The position numbers were made by a program, and so were the translations under genes. Positions 43,704 through 52,727 of a stretch of DNA of 64,000 nucleotides are shown one piece after another. Numbering within the stretch: the first letter of the stretch is position 1; the number at the start of each line of letters is the position of its first letter. A model generated the notes under the pieces. It ran no database searches. It was not told the DNA's origin and saw nothing but the letters and a program-made list of their open reading frames with translations. This DNA is from Lachnospiraceae bacterium (GTDB lineage Bacteria; Bacillota; Clostridia; Oscillospirales; Ruminococcaceae): positions 1-64,000 of the forward strand of contig JAMPFE010000013.1 of assembly GCA_023664705.1 (NCBI GenBank), read 5' to 3'.

Positions 43704-43732
43704 TTGAAAAATGTCGGAGTATATGCTATAAT
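43704..43732 (+). promoter_or_regulatory. Promoter of the SCIFF operon
   Basis: TTGAAA (43704-43709), 17-base spacer, TATAAT (43727-43732), then GAGGTG before TTG 43766. Confidence 0.8.
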
Positions 43733-43765
43733 ATAGTGAGAATACATTTGAAAGAGGTGTTACCA

Positions 43766-43909
43766 TTGAAGCACGTTGTTACCGTAAATAAGGCTAACCT
43801 GAAGGCAAGCGCCCAAAAGGGCGGCTGCGGCAAGTGCCAGAGCTCCTGCCAGTCCGCTTGCAAGACCTCCTGCACGGTCGCCAATCAGAAGTGCGAATCC
43901 GTTAAGTAA
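43766..43909 (+). CDS. scfA: SCIFF ribosomal peptide precursor (six cysteines in forty-five residues)
   Basis: A 47-residue peptide read from TTG 43766, seven bases after GAGGTG. The sequence opens KHVVTVNKANLKASAQKGG and has six cysteines at positions 21, 24, 28, 32, 36 and 43, the defining pattern of the SCIFF family. It is the substrate of the radical SAM enzyme encoded next, which installs thioether bonds (a ranthipeptide with sulfur-to-gamma-carbon links). SCIFF is nearly universal in Clostridia and may act in quorum or general physiology rather than as an antibiotic. No exporter or protease lies nearby. Confidence 0.95.
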   Translation: MKHVVTVNKANLKASAQKGGCGKCQSSCQSACKTSCTVANQKCESVK

Positions 43910-43929
43910 GCTGCTTTGCGGAGATTTTT

Positions 43930-43948
43930 GGGCGGGTTTTTCTCGCCC
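43930..43948 (+). terminator. Weak hairpin between scfA and its maturase
   Basis: GGGCG (43930-43934) pairs with CGCCC (43944-43948), followed by TATTATTTT. It could partly terminate transcription so that peptide exceeds enzyme. Confidence 0.5.
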
Positions 43949-43974
43949 TATTATTTTGGTTTTTGAGGTTTGTT

Positions 43975-45336
43975 ATGGTTCACAAGTTTAAACAGCTGGG
44001 GTATAATATCGTGCTGGATTCGGACAGCAACGGCGTTCACGTGTTCGACGACTGCGCGTTCGATATGCTGGACTTTATTTCCGCGCCGCTTATGCAAGAA
44101 ATGCCCGCGGAACTTCCCGGGAAAATAACGGGGTATTCAAAGGAGGACATCCGCGAGACTTACGCGGAATTATACTCATTGTATAAAGAGGGCTCTTTGT
44201 TTGCCGCTGACGATTACAAAAAGTATTCGGACACCATGGTGAAGAGCCCCGTGAAGTCGATGTGTCTGAACGTCGCGCACGACTGCAATCTGCGGTGCGA
44301 GTACTGCTTCGCGCAGACGGGCGATTTCGGCGGCGAGCGCTGCATAATGTCCCCCGAGACGGGCAAAAGGGCTATCGATTTCCTTATCGAGCGCTCGGCG
44401 AACCGCGAGAATATCGAGCTGGATTTCTTCGGCGGCGAGCCGCTCATGGCGTGGGATACCGTCGTCGAGACTGTGAGCTACGCGCGTTCTGTCGAGAAGC
44501 GGCACGGCAAAAATTTCCGCTTTACGATAACGACGAACGGCGTGCTGCTGGACGACGAGAAGATTGACTACATAAACCGCGAAATGGTGAACGTGGTGCT
44601 GTCGCTGGACGGGCGGCGGGAGACTACCGACCGCATACGCAAGACCCTCAACGGGAAGAGCACCTACGACGTTATCGTGCCGAAATTCCAAAAGCTGGTG
44701 GAGCGGCGCGGCGACAAGGACTACTACGTCCGCGCGACGTTCACGAAATACAACCTTGACTTCACCGAGGACGTGCTGCACCTGCGCGAGCTGGGGTTCG
44801 AGCAGCTCTCGGCGGAGCCCGTCGTTACCGACGAAAGGGAGCCGTATGCGCTCACGGAAGCGGATCTGCCGCGCATTTTCGTGGAATACGACCGCTTATG
44901 CGAGGTCATGGCGAACCGCACCGAGAAAAAATTCAACTTCTTCCATTTTATGGTAGACCTCGACCAGGGACCGTGCGCGATAAAAAGGCTGCGCGGCTGC
45001 GGCTGCGGAAACGATTACGTCGCTGTCGACCCGCACGGGGACATCTACCCGTGCCACCAGTTTGTGGGAATAGACAAGTGGAAAATGGGCAACCTAAGCG
45101 ACGGTACCTTTAACGACGACATCAAGACCTATTTCGCGAAAACGCACCTTTATTCCAAGGAGGGCTGCGCGGACTGCTGGGCGAAATTTTACTGCTCGGG
45201 CGGCTGCAACGCGAACTCCTTTATCTACGAGGGCGACTGCCGAAAGTCGCACAGGCTCTCCTGCGAGCTGCAGAGAAAGCGTCTGGAATGTGCGCTGGCG
45301 CTCGCCGTGGACAGGATAGTCAAGCAGGGCGAATAA
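43975..45336 (+). CDS. scfB: SCIFF radical SAM/SPASM maturase
   Basis: The start is ATG 43975 after TGAGG. The 453-residue enzyme has an N-terminal peptide-binding RRE-like region (VHKFKQLGYNIVLDSDSNGV), the radical SAM cluster motif CNLRCEYCFA (about 102-111), GGEPLMAW, and a C-terminal SPASM domain with two extra iron-sulfur clusters. The latter show GCGCGNDYVAVDPHGDIYPC, CADCWAKFYCSGGC and CELQ. It forms thioether crosslinks in the SCIFF peptide. The pair lies 65 bases apart with a hairpin between. Length and motifs match the family. Confidence 0.96.
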   Translation: MVHKFKQLGYNIVLDSDSNGVHVFDDCAFDMLDFISAPLMQEMPAELPGKITGYSKEDIRETYAELYSLYKEGSLFAADDYKKYSDTMVKSPVKSMCLNVAHDCNLRCEYCFAQTGDFGGERCIMSPETGKRAIDFLIERSANRENIELDFFGGEPLMAWDTVVETVSYARSVEKRHGKNFRFTITTNGVLLDDEKIDYINREMVNVVLSLDGRRETTDRIRKTLNGKSTYDVIVPKFQKLVERRGDKDYYVRATFTKYNLDFTEDVLHLRELGFEQLSAEPVVTDEREPYALTEADLPRIFVEYDRLCEVMANRTEKKFNFFHFMVDLDQGPCAIKRLRGCGCGNDYVAVDPHGDIYPCHQFVGIDKWKMGNLSDGTFNDDIKTYFAKTHLYSKEGCADCWAKFYCSGGCNANSFIYEGDCRKSHRLSCELQRKRLECALALAVDRIVKQGE

Positions 45337-45468
45337 GAAAAGCAAAATCATTTTATTTTAATTATTTATTCAAAATAACTTCACGCGTTATTCACAATCG
45401 GGGTCTATAATTTAGGCATAACATAAAAACCGGCGGATTTTCCGTTTTACGTTTACAGGAGGGTCATT

Positions 45469-46818
45469 ATGAGCGATTTTAACGAATTTGACAACGTACA
45501 GAGATTTTCCACACAAAGCGCGCAGCCCGAGGTACAGGCGGTGCCTGTTCAGGCAATGCCTGTGCAGCCCGTTAAGCCCGCGAAAAAGCACAAGAGCGCG
45601 ACGCTGAAGGTCATGGCGATGATAGCGGCTGTCGCGATAGTCGGCGGCGGCGCGGGCTTCGGCGGCGCGTATATCGCGGGCAAGTCCATGAGCTCCGCGG
45701 TCGTTTCGGGAAGCGGCAATTACAACAATTCCGAGCATATTTCTCCCGTTAATTCGGACAACACGGGCTCGGCTCCCACGCTGAGCGACCTGCAGCAGAA
45801 CGTTTCGATAAATCACAACGTAAGCGACGAGGTTGAATACAACTCCGACGGAACATATATGTATACCAGAGATCTGGTAAAGGCGGTGCAGGACAGCATA
45901 GTGTACATCGAGGTGTTTGTGGAGTCGCGCGGAAAGAAAACGCTCTACGGTTCGGCAAGCGGCATTATCATCTCGAAGGACGGCTATATCGTGACGAATA
46001 ACCACGTCGTGGAGGACGTCGACAGTTATACCGTCAAGGTCAACAATACCGACCCCAAAACGGGCATCTCCGAATCCGAGACATACGACGCGGAGCTTAT
46101 CGGAACCGATGAGGACACCGACCTCGCGGTGCTGAAGATAAAGGCGAACGACCTGCCCGCGGCGGTGCTCGGCGACTCCAACCAGCTCCACCTCGGCGAC
46201 GACGTTATCGCGATAGGCAACCCCCTCGGGCTCGAGACCTCCGTTTCAAAGGGCATCGTTTCGGGGCTCAACCGCCAGATCTCCGACAGCGCGCGCGGGC
46301 TGTCCTCCATACAGACCGACACGGGCATCAACAGCGGAAACTCGGGCGGCGCGCTGTTCAATATGTACGGCGAGGTCGTGGGCGTTGTAAACTCCAAGTA
46401 CGTTGAATCCTACGCGGAGAGCCTCGGCTTTGCGATAACCATTAACGAGGCGCGCGACGTTATCGACGACCTCATCACGAAGGGCTACGTTTCGGGACGC
46501 GCCGTGCTCGGAATTTCCTATAATCCCATAAACGAATACACTGCCTCGTTCAGGGGAATGACTGCGGGGCTGCTCGTGGTCGAGATAAATCAGGATATGG
46601 CGGTCGCTCGCAGCGGGCTCGTGGTCGGCGATACGGTAGTCGAGATAGACGGCGAGTACGTGTTCGACGAGGACGGCGCTACCACCACTATCAGCGAGAT
46701 ACTCGCGGGCAAAAAGCCCGGCGACACCATTACCGTGACGGTCGCGAGGGCGGACTCCCTCGGCAGGACGAGAAAGGTCGACATAGAGGTCGAGCTCTCC
46801 GAATACCGCGGAAGCTGA
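45469..46818 (+). CDS. htrA: HtrA/DegP-type membrane-anchored serine protease with PDZ domain
   Basis: ATG 45469 follows AGGAGGG. In 449 residues: a cytosolic Pro/Val/Gln-rich segment, a membrane helix (about 46-72; VMAMIAAVAIVGGGAGFGGA), a trypsin-like domain with catalytic triad H179 (NNHVVED), D218 (EDTDLAVLKI) and S292 (NSGNSGGALFN), and a C-terminal PDZ domain (about 360-445). It degrades or repairs misfolded exported proteins. The 132-base intergenic region before it has a good TATAAT (45406-45411) but no clear -35, which may point to an activator or alternative sigma control. Confidence 0.94.
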   Translation: MSDFNEFDNVQRFSTQSAQPEVQAVPVQAMPVQPVKPAKKHKSATLKVMAMIAAVAIVGGGAGFGGAYIAGKSMSSAVVSGSGNYNNSEHISPVNSDNTGSAPTLSDLQQNVSINHNVSDEVEYNSDGTYMYTRDLVKAVQDSIVYIEVFVESRGKKTLYGSASGIIISKDGYIVTNNHVVEDVDSYTVKVNNTDPKTGISESETYDAELIGTDEDTDLAVLKIKANDLPAAVLGDSNQLHLGDDVIAIGNPLGLETSVSKGIVSGLNRQISDSARGLSSIQTDTGINSGNSGGALFNMYGEVVGVVNSKYVESYAESLGFAITINEARDVIDDLITKGYVSGRAVLGISYNPINEYTASFRGMTAGLLVVEINQDMAVARSGLVVGDTVVEIDGEYVFDEDGATTTISEILAGKKPGDTITVTVARADSLGRTRKVDIEVELSEYRGS

Positions 46819-46826
46819 TATTCAAT

Positions 46827-46938
46827 AAGGCGTGCCGCCTTTGGCAATTCGTTTCATAGAAAATTTCGGTGTCAAGCGTTTTCGCTCGACACCGAAATGC
46901 TTCTATACCGCACGCTCCCTAGCGCTGTTGCGGCTTTT
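46827..46938 (+). repeat. Nested palindromic intergenic element and htrA terminator
   Basis: The left end AAGGCGTGCCGCCTTTGGCA is shared with the element at 61451. Nested stems follow: GCGTGC with GCACGC (46910-46915); TAGAA with TTCTA; and ATTTCGGTGTC (46863-46873) with GACACCGAAAT (46888-46898), tipped by AGCG/CGCT. A terminator CCGCA-CGCT-CCCT-AGCG-CTGT-TGCGG followed by eight bases CTTTTTTT (46908-46940) ends the htrA transcript. Confidence 0.75.
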
Positions 46939-46943
46939 TTTCG

Positions 46944-47975
46944 TCAGTTTTTAACGTTCACTTCGCCCGCCAGCACGCGAACATAGTCGGCGTAGTTTTC
47001 CCTCAGCAGCGCCGGGGTGTCCAGCTCGTACGGGCATTTTGACTTGCACTGTCCGCAGTTAACGCAGCTCTCTATCTGCTTCATATTGCTCCGCCACGTC
47101 TCCGAGAGCCAGTTGTCGGACGGGGCGCGGCGCAGCATAAGCGACATTCTCGCGCAGTTGTTTATTTGTATGCCCATGGGACACGGCATACAGTAGCCGC
47201 AGCCTCGGCAGAAATTCCCGCCGAGGGACTGCTTGTCGCGCTCTATTTCGGCGCGTATCCCGTCGGTCATCTCGGGGGTATCGTCCATATACGAAAGCCA
47301 CTCCTCGAGCTCATTTTCGCGCTGAACGCCCCATATCGGGAGAACGTTGTCATACTGCCCGATGAACGCGCAGGCGGTCCGCGAGCTCGTGATGATGCCG
47401 CCCGCGAGCGCCTTCATCGCGATAAAGCCCATGTTCCTTTCGCGGCACTTTTCGGCGAGCGCGAGCTCCCGCTCCGACGAAAGATAGCTGAACGGGAACT
47501 GGAGCGTTTCATACAGCCCCGACTCGATGCACTCCTCCGCGACGCCTATCTTATGCGCGGTTATGCCGATGTGGCGTATCATGCCCTGCCGCTTGAAGTC
47601 CTCCATAAGCTCGTACATTCCCGAGCCGTCGCCGGGGCGTATGCACCGTCCCGCGCAGTGGAACTGATAAATGTCGACGTAATCGGTTTTCAGCATTTTC
47701 AGGGAGGTCTCGAGCTGCTCCTTCATCTGCTCGGTGTTCTGCGCCATGGTCTTGGTGGCGATGAAGATTTTCCCGCGGACATCGGACAGCGCCGCGCCTA
47801 TCTTCTCCTCGCTGTCGGAATACGCCCTCGCCGTGTCGAAGAACGTAATGCCGCCCTCGTAGGCTCTTTGCAGCAGCCTTACGGCAGTCTCCTTGTCCGC
47901 TCTCTGAACGGGCAGCGCGCCGAACGCGTTCTGCGGGGTGGTTATGCCAGTGCTGCCGAGTGTAATCGTTTTCAT
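46944..47975 (-). CDS. Aldo/keto reductase with C-terminal ferredoxin domain
   Basis: A 343-residue protein with an AKR barrel: FFDTARAYSDSEEKIGAAL (catalytic Asp and Tyr), FIATKT (Lys) and YQFHCAG (His). Its C-terminal part carries two cysteine clusters, CRGCGYCMPCPMGI (about 262-275) and CVNCGQCKSKCP (about 303-314), for two [4Fe-4S] clusters. Such fused enzymes are frequent in anaerobes, where ferredoxin-type electrons may replace or supply NAD(P)H. The substrate is unknown. The gene is convergent with htrA. Confidence 0.92.
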   Translation of the reverse strand: MKTITLGSTGITTPQNAFGALPVQRADKETAVRLLQRAYEGGITFFDTARAYSDSEEKIGAALSDVRGKIFIATKTMAQNTEQMKEQLETSLKMLKTDYVDIYQFHCAGRCIRPGDGSGMYELMEDFKRQGMIRHIGITAHKIGVAEECIESGLYETLQFPFSYLSSERELALAEKCRERNMGFIAMKALAGGIITSSRTACAFIGQYDNVLPIWGVQRENELEEWLSYMDDTPEMTDGIRAEIERDKQSLGGNFCRGCGYCMPCPMGIQINNCARMSLMLRRAPSDNWLSETWRSNMKQIESCVNCGQCKSKCPYELDTPALLRENYADYVRVLAGEVNVKN

Positions 47976-48000
47976 ATGCGGGGCTCCTTTCGTGAATGTT

Positions 48001-49905
48001 TTAATATGCCTCTTTGTTGGACTTTATGATAAACTCCAGAAACTCGTCCGCGGGCAGCGGCTTCGAGAAATAATAGCCCTGAATGTAGTTTATGCCGAGG
48101 TTTTCCATCGTGTAGAACTGCTCGGCGGTCTCAACGCCCTCGGACACTATCCTCAGCCCGAGCCCGCGTATCATGTTCATCGCCGCGTCCATGATGTACT
48201 TCGCCTTGCCGTTCTCGAAATAGGCGTTCGTCATGCCCTTGTCGAACTTGACTATCTCAACGGGCATATCGATGATGTAGTTGAGGTTGGACTGCCCCGT
48301 GCCGAAATCGTCCAGCGAAAAGCTCACGCCGTAGTCCATAAGCCGCTTCATATTGTCGAGCAGCGTTTTCCGCGCGTTCATCGAGGCGGACTCGGTTATC
48401 TCGAGGTTGATGAGCTCGGGCGAAACGCCGCTCTCCTCCATTATCCGTATGTAGTCCTTCGCCAGCTCGTTGTACGCGCACTGCACCACCGAAAGGTTTA
48501 TCTCGATGTACTTTATGCCGTATTGCTTGATATTGCTCTCGCTGATAAAACGGCACGCCTTTCTGAAAACCGTCTCCCCGAGCTGCAAAATCATACCGTT
48601 CCGCTCGGCGTTCTCAACGAAGACCCCCGGCGGAACGAGCCCGCCGTCCTCCCTGCGGATACGGACAAGCGCCTCCGCGGAGGTGAAGCAATGGTCCTCC
48701 GTGGAAAAAATCGGCTGAAACCAGACCTCCACGCGGTCGTCCTTAAGCGCGTCAATGATGAGCTGCTCGGTGTCCTTTTCGCGGCGCAGCTGCATCGCCA
48801 GCTCTACCGTCACCTCGTGGAAGCGGTTTTCGGGCGTCTCTCCGTTGTCGTGACCGACGTAGCGCATAAGGTACAGCAGCTCCTCGGTATTGTCGGCAAT
48901 GCCCGAATTGGGCGCGTAGACCCACGTCGGAGAAACGAGTATGCCGCCGTTTTTGCCCCAGCCCTTTTCAAAGCGCTTGCGGAGAACCTTTATACTCCGT
49001 TCGGCAACCTCCCTGTTCGGATAGAGCAGCATTATCTCGTTGGTGGAATTTCTGAACACTATCATATCCGTCATCGCCGACAAATACTTTACCGCCTCGG
49101 CGATGATCGCGCTCTCAACGTCCGAGCGCAGCGCGCTGAACGAGCCCGGCTCTATGATAAGACAAAGCAGCGAAAAGCTCTCGTTCATGCCGTAAAGCTC
49201 CCCGGTGTATTGAACGAAAGCCTCATGGTTGAACAAGCCCGTTTGTCTGTCGATATTGAAGCCCGGGTTCTCCAGCCTGAGGTAGAGCACCAGCATGCCC
49301 ACGGCGCTCGCGAAGCCCACCAGCAGCAGCTTCGGGAAAAAGAACTGCACCACGGCGGCAAGCGTCCACACGCCCAGCCACGTCGCCACGGCAAAGCGCC
49401 TGTTGCGGCTTATTTTCGCCCTGTCCTTAATGAGGCGCACCGTTACGATGATTATCGTCGTCAGCGCGAAGAGGTACGTCGAATAGGCGCTCGCTCCCGT
49501 CGAATAAAGCTCGCCCGTCGCCTCGTCGAGGTAGAAATATATGGGCGCCGCGTAGATAAGTATCACAGCCGCGGCGACAAAAGCGCCGTAGCGCAGCATC
49601 ATTCTCCTGTAAACGGTTTTCACGGTGTAAATATCCGTGCAGATGTACATCAGCGCGAAAAACGTCACCCCCACCAGCGTCGCGAGGTAGGTCTTGCTGA
49701 TTATCTCGACAACTATCTCCGGGAAAACGTCGCGCCTTGTTATGGCAATGCAGGAGAAAATATCGAACATTATGCATACGAACGTCATCCAAAACGCGTT
49801 CAGAAAAGCCGTTCCCGTATTCAGCCTGATGGTTTTCTGGCTCTTGTAGAAAAATATCACTATCACCATTATAGCCAGCCCGCAGCACTGCATCTGAATA
49901 GGCAT
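48001..49905 (-). CDS. EAL-domain cyclic-di-GMP phosphodiesterase with degenerate GGDEF
   Basis: The 634-residue protein has about seven or eight N-terminal membrane helices (1-215), a GGDEF-like domain (about 230-370; DRQTGLFNHEAFVQ) that lacks the GGDEF motif, and a complete EAL domain (about 375-630). The EAL part has SAEALVR, EINLSVVQ, NLEITES, SLDDFGTG, VSEGVET and IQGYYFSKPL. All residues needed for c-di-GMP hydrolysis are visible, so it should lower c-di-GMP, perhaps under control of the degenerate GGDEF domain as a GTP sensor. Own promoter at 49946. Confidence 0.92.
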   Translation of the reverse strand: MPIQMQCCGLAIMVIVIFFYKSQKTIRLNTGTAFLNAFWMTFVCIMFDIFSCIAITRRDVFPEIVVEIISKTYLATLVGVTFFALMYICTDIYTVKTVYRRMMLRYGAFVAAAVILIYAAPIYFYLDEATGELYSTGASAYSTYLFALTTIIIVTVRLIKDRAKISRNRRFAVATWLGVWTLAAVVQFFFPKLLLVGFASAVGMLVLYLRLENPGFNIDRQTGLFNHEAFVQYTGELYGMNESFSLLCLIIEPGSFSALRSDVESAIIAEAVKYLSAMTDMIVFRNSTNEIMLLYPNREVAERSIKVLRKRFEKGWGKNGGILVSPTWVYAPNSGIADNTEELLYLMRYVGHDNGETPENRFHEVTVELAMQLRREKDTEQLIIDALKDDRVEVWFQPIFSTEDHCFTSAEALVRIRREDGGLVPPGVFVENAERNGMILQLGETVFRKACRFISESNIKQYGIKYIEINLSVVQCAYNELAKDYIRIMEESGVSPELINLEITESASMNARKTLLDNMKRLMDYGVSFSLDDFGTGQSNLNYIIDMPVEIVKFDKGMTNAYFENGKAKYIMDAAMNMIRGLGLRIVSEGVETAEQFYTMENLGINYIQGYYFSKPLPADEFLEFIIKSNKEAY

Positions 49906-49945
49906 ATGTTCACCCCCGAAAGCCCGTATTGCCCGTTACCTTTAT

Positions 49946-49974
49946 ATCATACCATTTTTTTGGTAAATTGTCAA
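49946..49974 (-). promoter_or_regulatory. Promoter of the EAL gene
   Basis: On the minus strand TTGACA (49974-49969), 17-base spacer, TATGAT (49951-49946). Confidence 0.75.
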
Positions 49975-49996
49975 GGCATTACACAAAAAAGCCGTT

Positions 49997-50052
49997 CCAA
50001 CAAAACGCCCCCGAAAGCTCGGGGGCGAATTTCCGTAAGGTTATAATGCATT
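49997..50052 (-). repeat. Repeated terminator element after pckA
   Basis: About 52 bases that recur with four or five changes at 61472-61530. The minus strand reads a 9-bp stem CGCCCCCGA / TCGGGGGCG (50006-50027) followed by TTTTGTT, giving a terminator for pckA. The shared flank reaches AGGTTATAATG on the plus strand. Confidence 0.8.
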
Positions 50053-50060
50053 AGCGCGCA

Positions 50061-51665
50061 TTAAAGCTGCGGACCTGCGGGAACGAGCGCCTTGCCTGCG
50101 GGGTTGCCCTCGTACTTGGCGAAGTTCTTGATGAACCTCTGCGCGAGGTCCTTAGCCTTCTCCTCCCAATCGGCAGCGTTCGCGTAGGTGTCGCGCGGGT
50201 CGAGAATGCCCGTGTCAACGCCCTTAAGCTCGGTAGGCACCTCGAAGTTGAAGTACGGGATCTTCTTGGTGGGGGCGTTCTTGATGTCGCCGTTGAGGAT
50301 AGCGTCGATAATGCCGCGCGTGTCCTTAATGGAGATACGCTTGCCCGTGCCGTTCCAGCCCGTATTCACGAGGTAAGCCTTAGCGCCGCTCTGCTGCATT
50401 CTCTTAACGAGCTCCTCGGCGTACTTGGTGGGGTGCAGCTCGAGGAACGCCTGCCCGAAGCAAGCCGAGAATGTCGGCGTGGGCTCGGTGATGCCGCGCT
50501 CCGTGCCCGCGAGCTTAGCGGTAAAGCCCGACAGGAAGTAGTACTGCGTCTGCTCGGGAGTGAGTATCGAAACGGGCGGCAGAACGCCGAACGCGTCCGC
50601 GGAAAGGAAGATGACGTTCTTCGCCGCGGGAGCGGAGGAAACGGGCTTCACGATGTTCGTGATGTGGTTTATCGGATAAGAAACGCGGGTATTTTCGGTA
50701 ACGCTCTTGTCCTTGAAGTCGATCTTGCCGTTCGCGTCGAGAGTAACGTTCTCGAGGAGCGCGTTTCTCTTGATTGCGTTGTAGATATCGGGCTCGGACT
50801 CCTTGTCGAGGTCGATGACCTTAGCGTAGCAGCCGCCCTCGAAGTTGAACACGCCGTTGTCGTCCCAACCGTGCTCGTCGTCGCCGATAAGCAGTCTCTT
50901 GGGGTCGGTCGAGAGCGTGGTCTTGCCCGTGCCCGAAAGCCCGAAGAAGATAGCTGTGTTCTTGCCGTCCATATCCGTGTTCGCGGAGCAGTGCATAGCC
51001 GCGATGCCCTTAAGCGGCAGGTAGTAGTTCATCATCGAGAACATACCCTTCTTCATCTCGCCGCCGTACCATGTGTTGATGATGACCTGCTCGCGCGAGG
51101 TGATGTTGAACATAACGGCGGTCTCGGAGTTCAGCCCGAGCTCCTTGTAGTTCTCCACCTTAGCCTTGGACGCGTTGTAAACGACGAAATCGGGCTCGAA
51201 ATCCGCGAGCTCCTCGTCTGTGGGCTTGATGAACATATTCTCAACGAAATGCGCCTGCCAAGCGACCTCCATAATAAAGCGGATAGCCATTCTCGTGTCC
51301 TTGTTTGCGCCGCAGAACGCGTCCACAACGTACAGCTTCTTGTTGGAGAGCTCCTTCTTGGCTATCTCCTTGCACGCGTCCCAAGCCTCCTTGGTCGCGG
51401 GGTGGTTGTCGTTCTTGTATTCGTCGGAGGTCCACCAAACGGTATCCTTAGAATTCTCGTCCATAACGATGAACTTATCCTTCGGCGAGCGCCCCGTATA
51501 AACGCCCGTCATAACGTTCACGGCGCCCAGCTCGCTCTCCTGCCCCTTGTCGTAGCCCGTAAGGGAGGGGTCGAGCTCCGCCTTGTACAGCTCCTCGTAA
51601 GAGGGATTGTAAACAACCTCCGTAGTACCCGTAATGCCGTACTTCGTCAAATCGATATTGCTCAT
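50061..51665 (-). CDS. pckA: Phosphoenolpyruvate carboxykinase (ATP)
   Basis: Interconverts oxaloacetate and PEP; in gut anaerobes often run in the CO2-fixing, ATP-forming direction. The 534-residue protein starts at ATG 51665 (GAGGTAA). It contains TGRSPKDKFIV, WYGGEMKKGMFSMMNY, the kinase loop FFGLSGTGKTTLSTDPKR, DDEHGWDD, NFEGGCYAK and SYPINHI. Length is typical. Strong own promoter and terminator, monocistronic. Confidence 0.97.
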   Translation of the reverse strand: MSNIDLTKYGITGTTEVVYNPSYEELYKAELDPSLTGYDKGQESELGAVNVMTGVYTGRSPKDKFIVMDENSKDTVWWTSDEYKNDNHPATKEAWDACKEIAKKELSNKKLYVVDAFCGANKDTRMAIRFIMEVAWQAHFVENMFIKPTDEELADFEPDFVVYNASKAKVENYKELGLNSETAVMFNITSREQVIINTWYGGEMKKGMFSMMNYYLPLKGIAAMHCSANTDMDGKNTAIFFGLSGTGKTTLSTDPKRLLIGDDEHGWDDNGVFNFEGGCYAKVIDLDKESEPDIYNAIKRNALLENVTLDANGKIDFKDKSVTENTRVSYPINHITNIVKPVSSAPAAKNVIFLSADAFGVLPPVSILTPEQTQYYFLSGFTAKLAGTERGITEPTPTFSACFGQAFLELHPTKYAEELVKRMQQSGAKAYLVNTGWNGTGKRISIKDTRGIIDAILNGDIKNAPTKKIPYFNFEVPTELKGVDTGILDPRDTYANAADWEEKAKDLAQRFIKNFAKYEGNPAGKALVPAGPQL

Positions 51666-51747
51666 TGGAAATTACCTCGTTTCATAAAAATTTTACCAAG
51701 GCTCCTGCAAGCAAAATTTGCCGTGCAAAAACCTTTCCACAAATACC

Positions 51748-51776
51748 ATTATACACGATTTTTTTCAAGTTGTCAA
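51748..51776 (-). promoter_or_regulatory. Promoter of pckA
   Basis: On the minus strand TTGACA (51776-51771), 17-base spacer, TATAAT (51753-51748): perfect consensus, consistent with high expression. Confidence 0.85.
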
Positions 51777-51855
51777 GGAAATTTATCATATTTTGTAAAA
51801 TTTTTAGAGCGATTTATGGCAAAAATATACAAAAATACAGCCCTGTGCGAAAAAA

Positions 51856-51881
51856 GCGGAGCCCGAGTGTAAGGGCTCCGC
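51856..51881 (-). terminator. Terminator of the surface-protein gene
   Basis: Perfect 9-bp stem GCGGAGCCC / GGGCTCCGC. On the minus strand it is followed by TTTTTTCG. Confidence 0.85.
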
Positions 51882-51906
51882 CGTTTGGAAAAAATTGGAG
51901 GGGGAT

Positions 51907-52674
51907 TTACTTTTTCTTGCGCGCCGCGATAACAACGCCCGCCGCGAGAGCGGCAGCGCCGAACACGGCAGCCACGCCCGTCACGCCCGTGTCGACGTTG
52001 GTCGGCGCGGAGGGCGCGGGCTCGGAAACGGGCTCGCTTGCCGCGGGCTCCTCGGGAGCGGGCTCGGAGCTCGTCGGCTCGGAAACGGGCTCCGAGGTAT
52101 CAGCCGCGCCTATTTCCTGCCAAGTGGAAACAACCTTTTCAGTGTAATTATCGGCAGCGATTTTACCATCGCTGGAGTAGGTGTCGAATACACTTCCCGT
52201 AATATTATTGTTGGAATCATATTCGAAATAGCCTGCTCCAACCTGCAAAACTGCGTTTTTATAGTGAGCAAATTGCGGAAGATATTCGTCATCTGCGGAA
52301 AATTCTACCAAAAAGCCCAACTCGCCGTCAAACCCTTCAAAGGTCATCAAATTGCAGTTTAACGTTTCAAGTATTTCGTTGCTAAGCGTTATAACGAGAC
52401 ATTCCGTTTCGTCCGACCTGTTATAAACATTAAACCTCAGCCTATAAAGGCTTGTAAATCCGTCATCCTCACTGAAATTAACGGTAACCATGCCGATAGG
52501 ATGTCCGTCGGGGTCGTTGGATAGTTCCTCGGGCAGACCCACGATACGGAGATAGTACTTTCCGTCGTTTCCGTTTACGCCGCTAACCTTGTACTCCGCG
52601 CTCGCCGTCACAGCCAAGCTTGTCATAACCGCAGCCGCCGCAAAGCAGGCAGCCGCTTTCCTCAAAATGTTCAT
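51907..52674 (-). CDS. Secreted surface protein with sortase-like C-terminal signal
   Basis: ATG 52674 follows AAAGGAG. The 255-residue protein has a signal peptide (KAAACFAAAAVMTSLAVTAS, cleavage near ASA), a beta-rich domain (about 28-165), a Ser/Glu/Pro-rich stalk (SEPVSEPTSSEPAPEEP), and a C-terminal NVDTG followed by a hydrophobic helix and RKKK. NVDTG resembles NPxTG-type sorting signals, so covalent cell-wall attachment is likely. Its promoter is bracketed by two palindromic boxes shared with the divergent XRE gene, which probably represses it. The domain is not recognised. Confidence 0.75.
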   Translation of the reverse strand: MNILRKAAACFAAAAVMTSLAVTASAEYKVSGVNGNDGKYYLRIVGLPEELSNDPDGHPIGMVTVNFSEDDGFTSLYRLRFNVYNRSDETECLVITLSNEILETLNCNLMTFEGFDGELGFLVEFSADDEYLPQFAHYKNAVLQVGAGYFEYDSNNNITGSVFDTYSSDGKIAADNYTEKVVSTWQEIGAADTSEPVSEPTSSEPAPEEPAASEPVSEPAPSAPTNVDTGVTGVAAVFGAAALAAGVVIAARKKK

Positions 52675-52727
52675 AATTTTTCTCCTTTATGTTGCAATTT
52701 AACGCCCAAACGGGCATAATTATAGTT

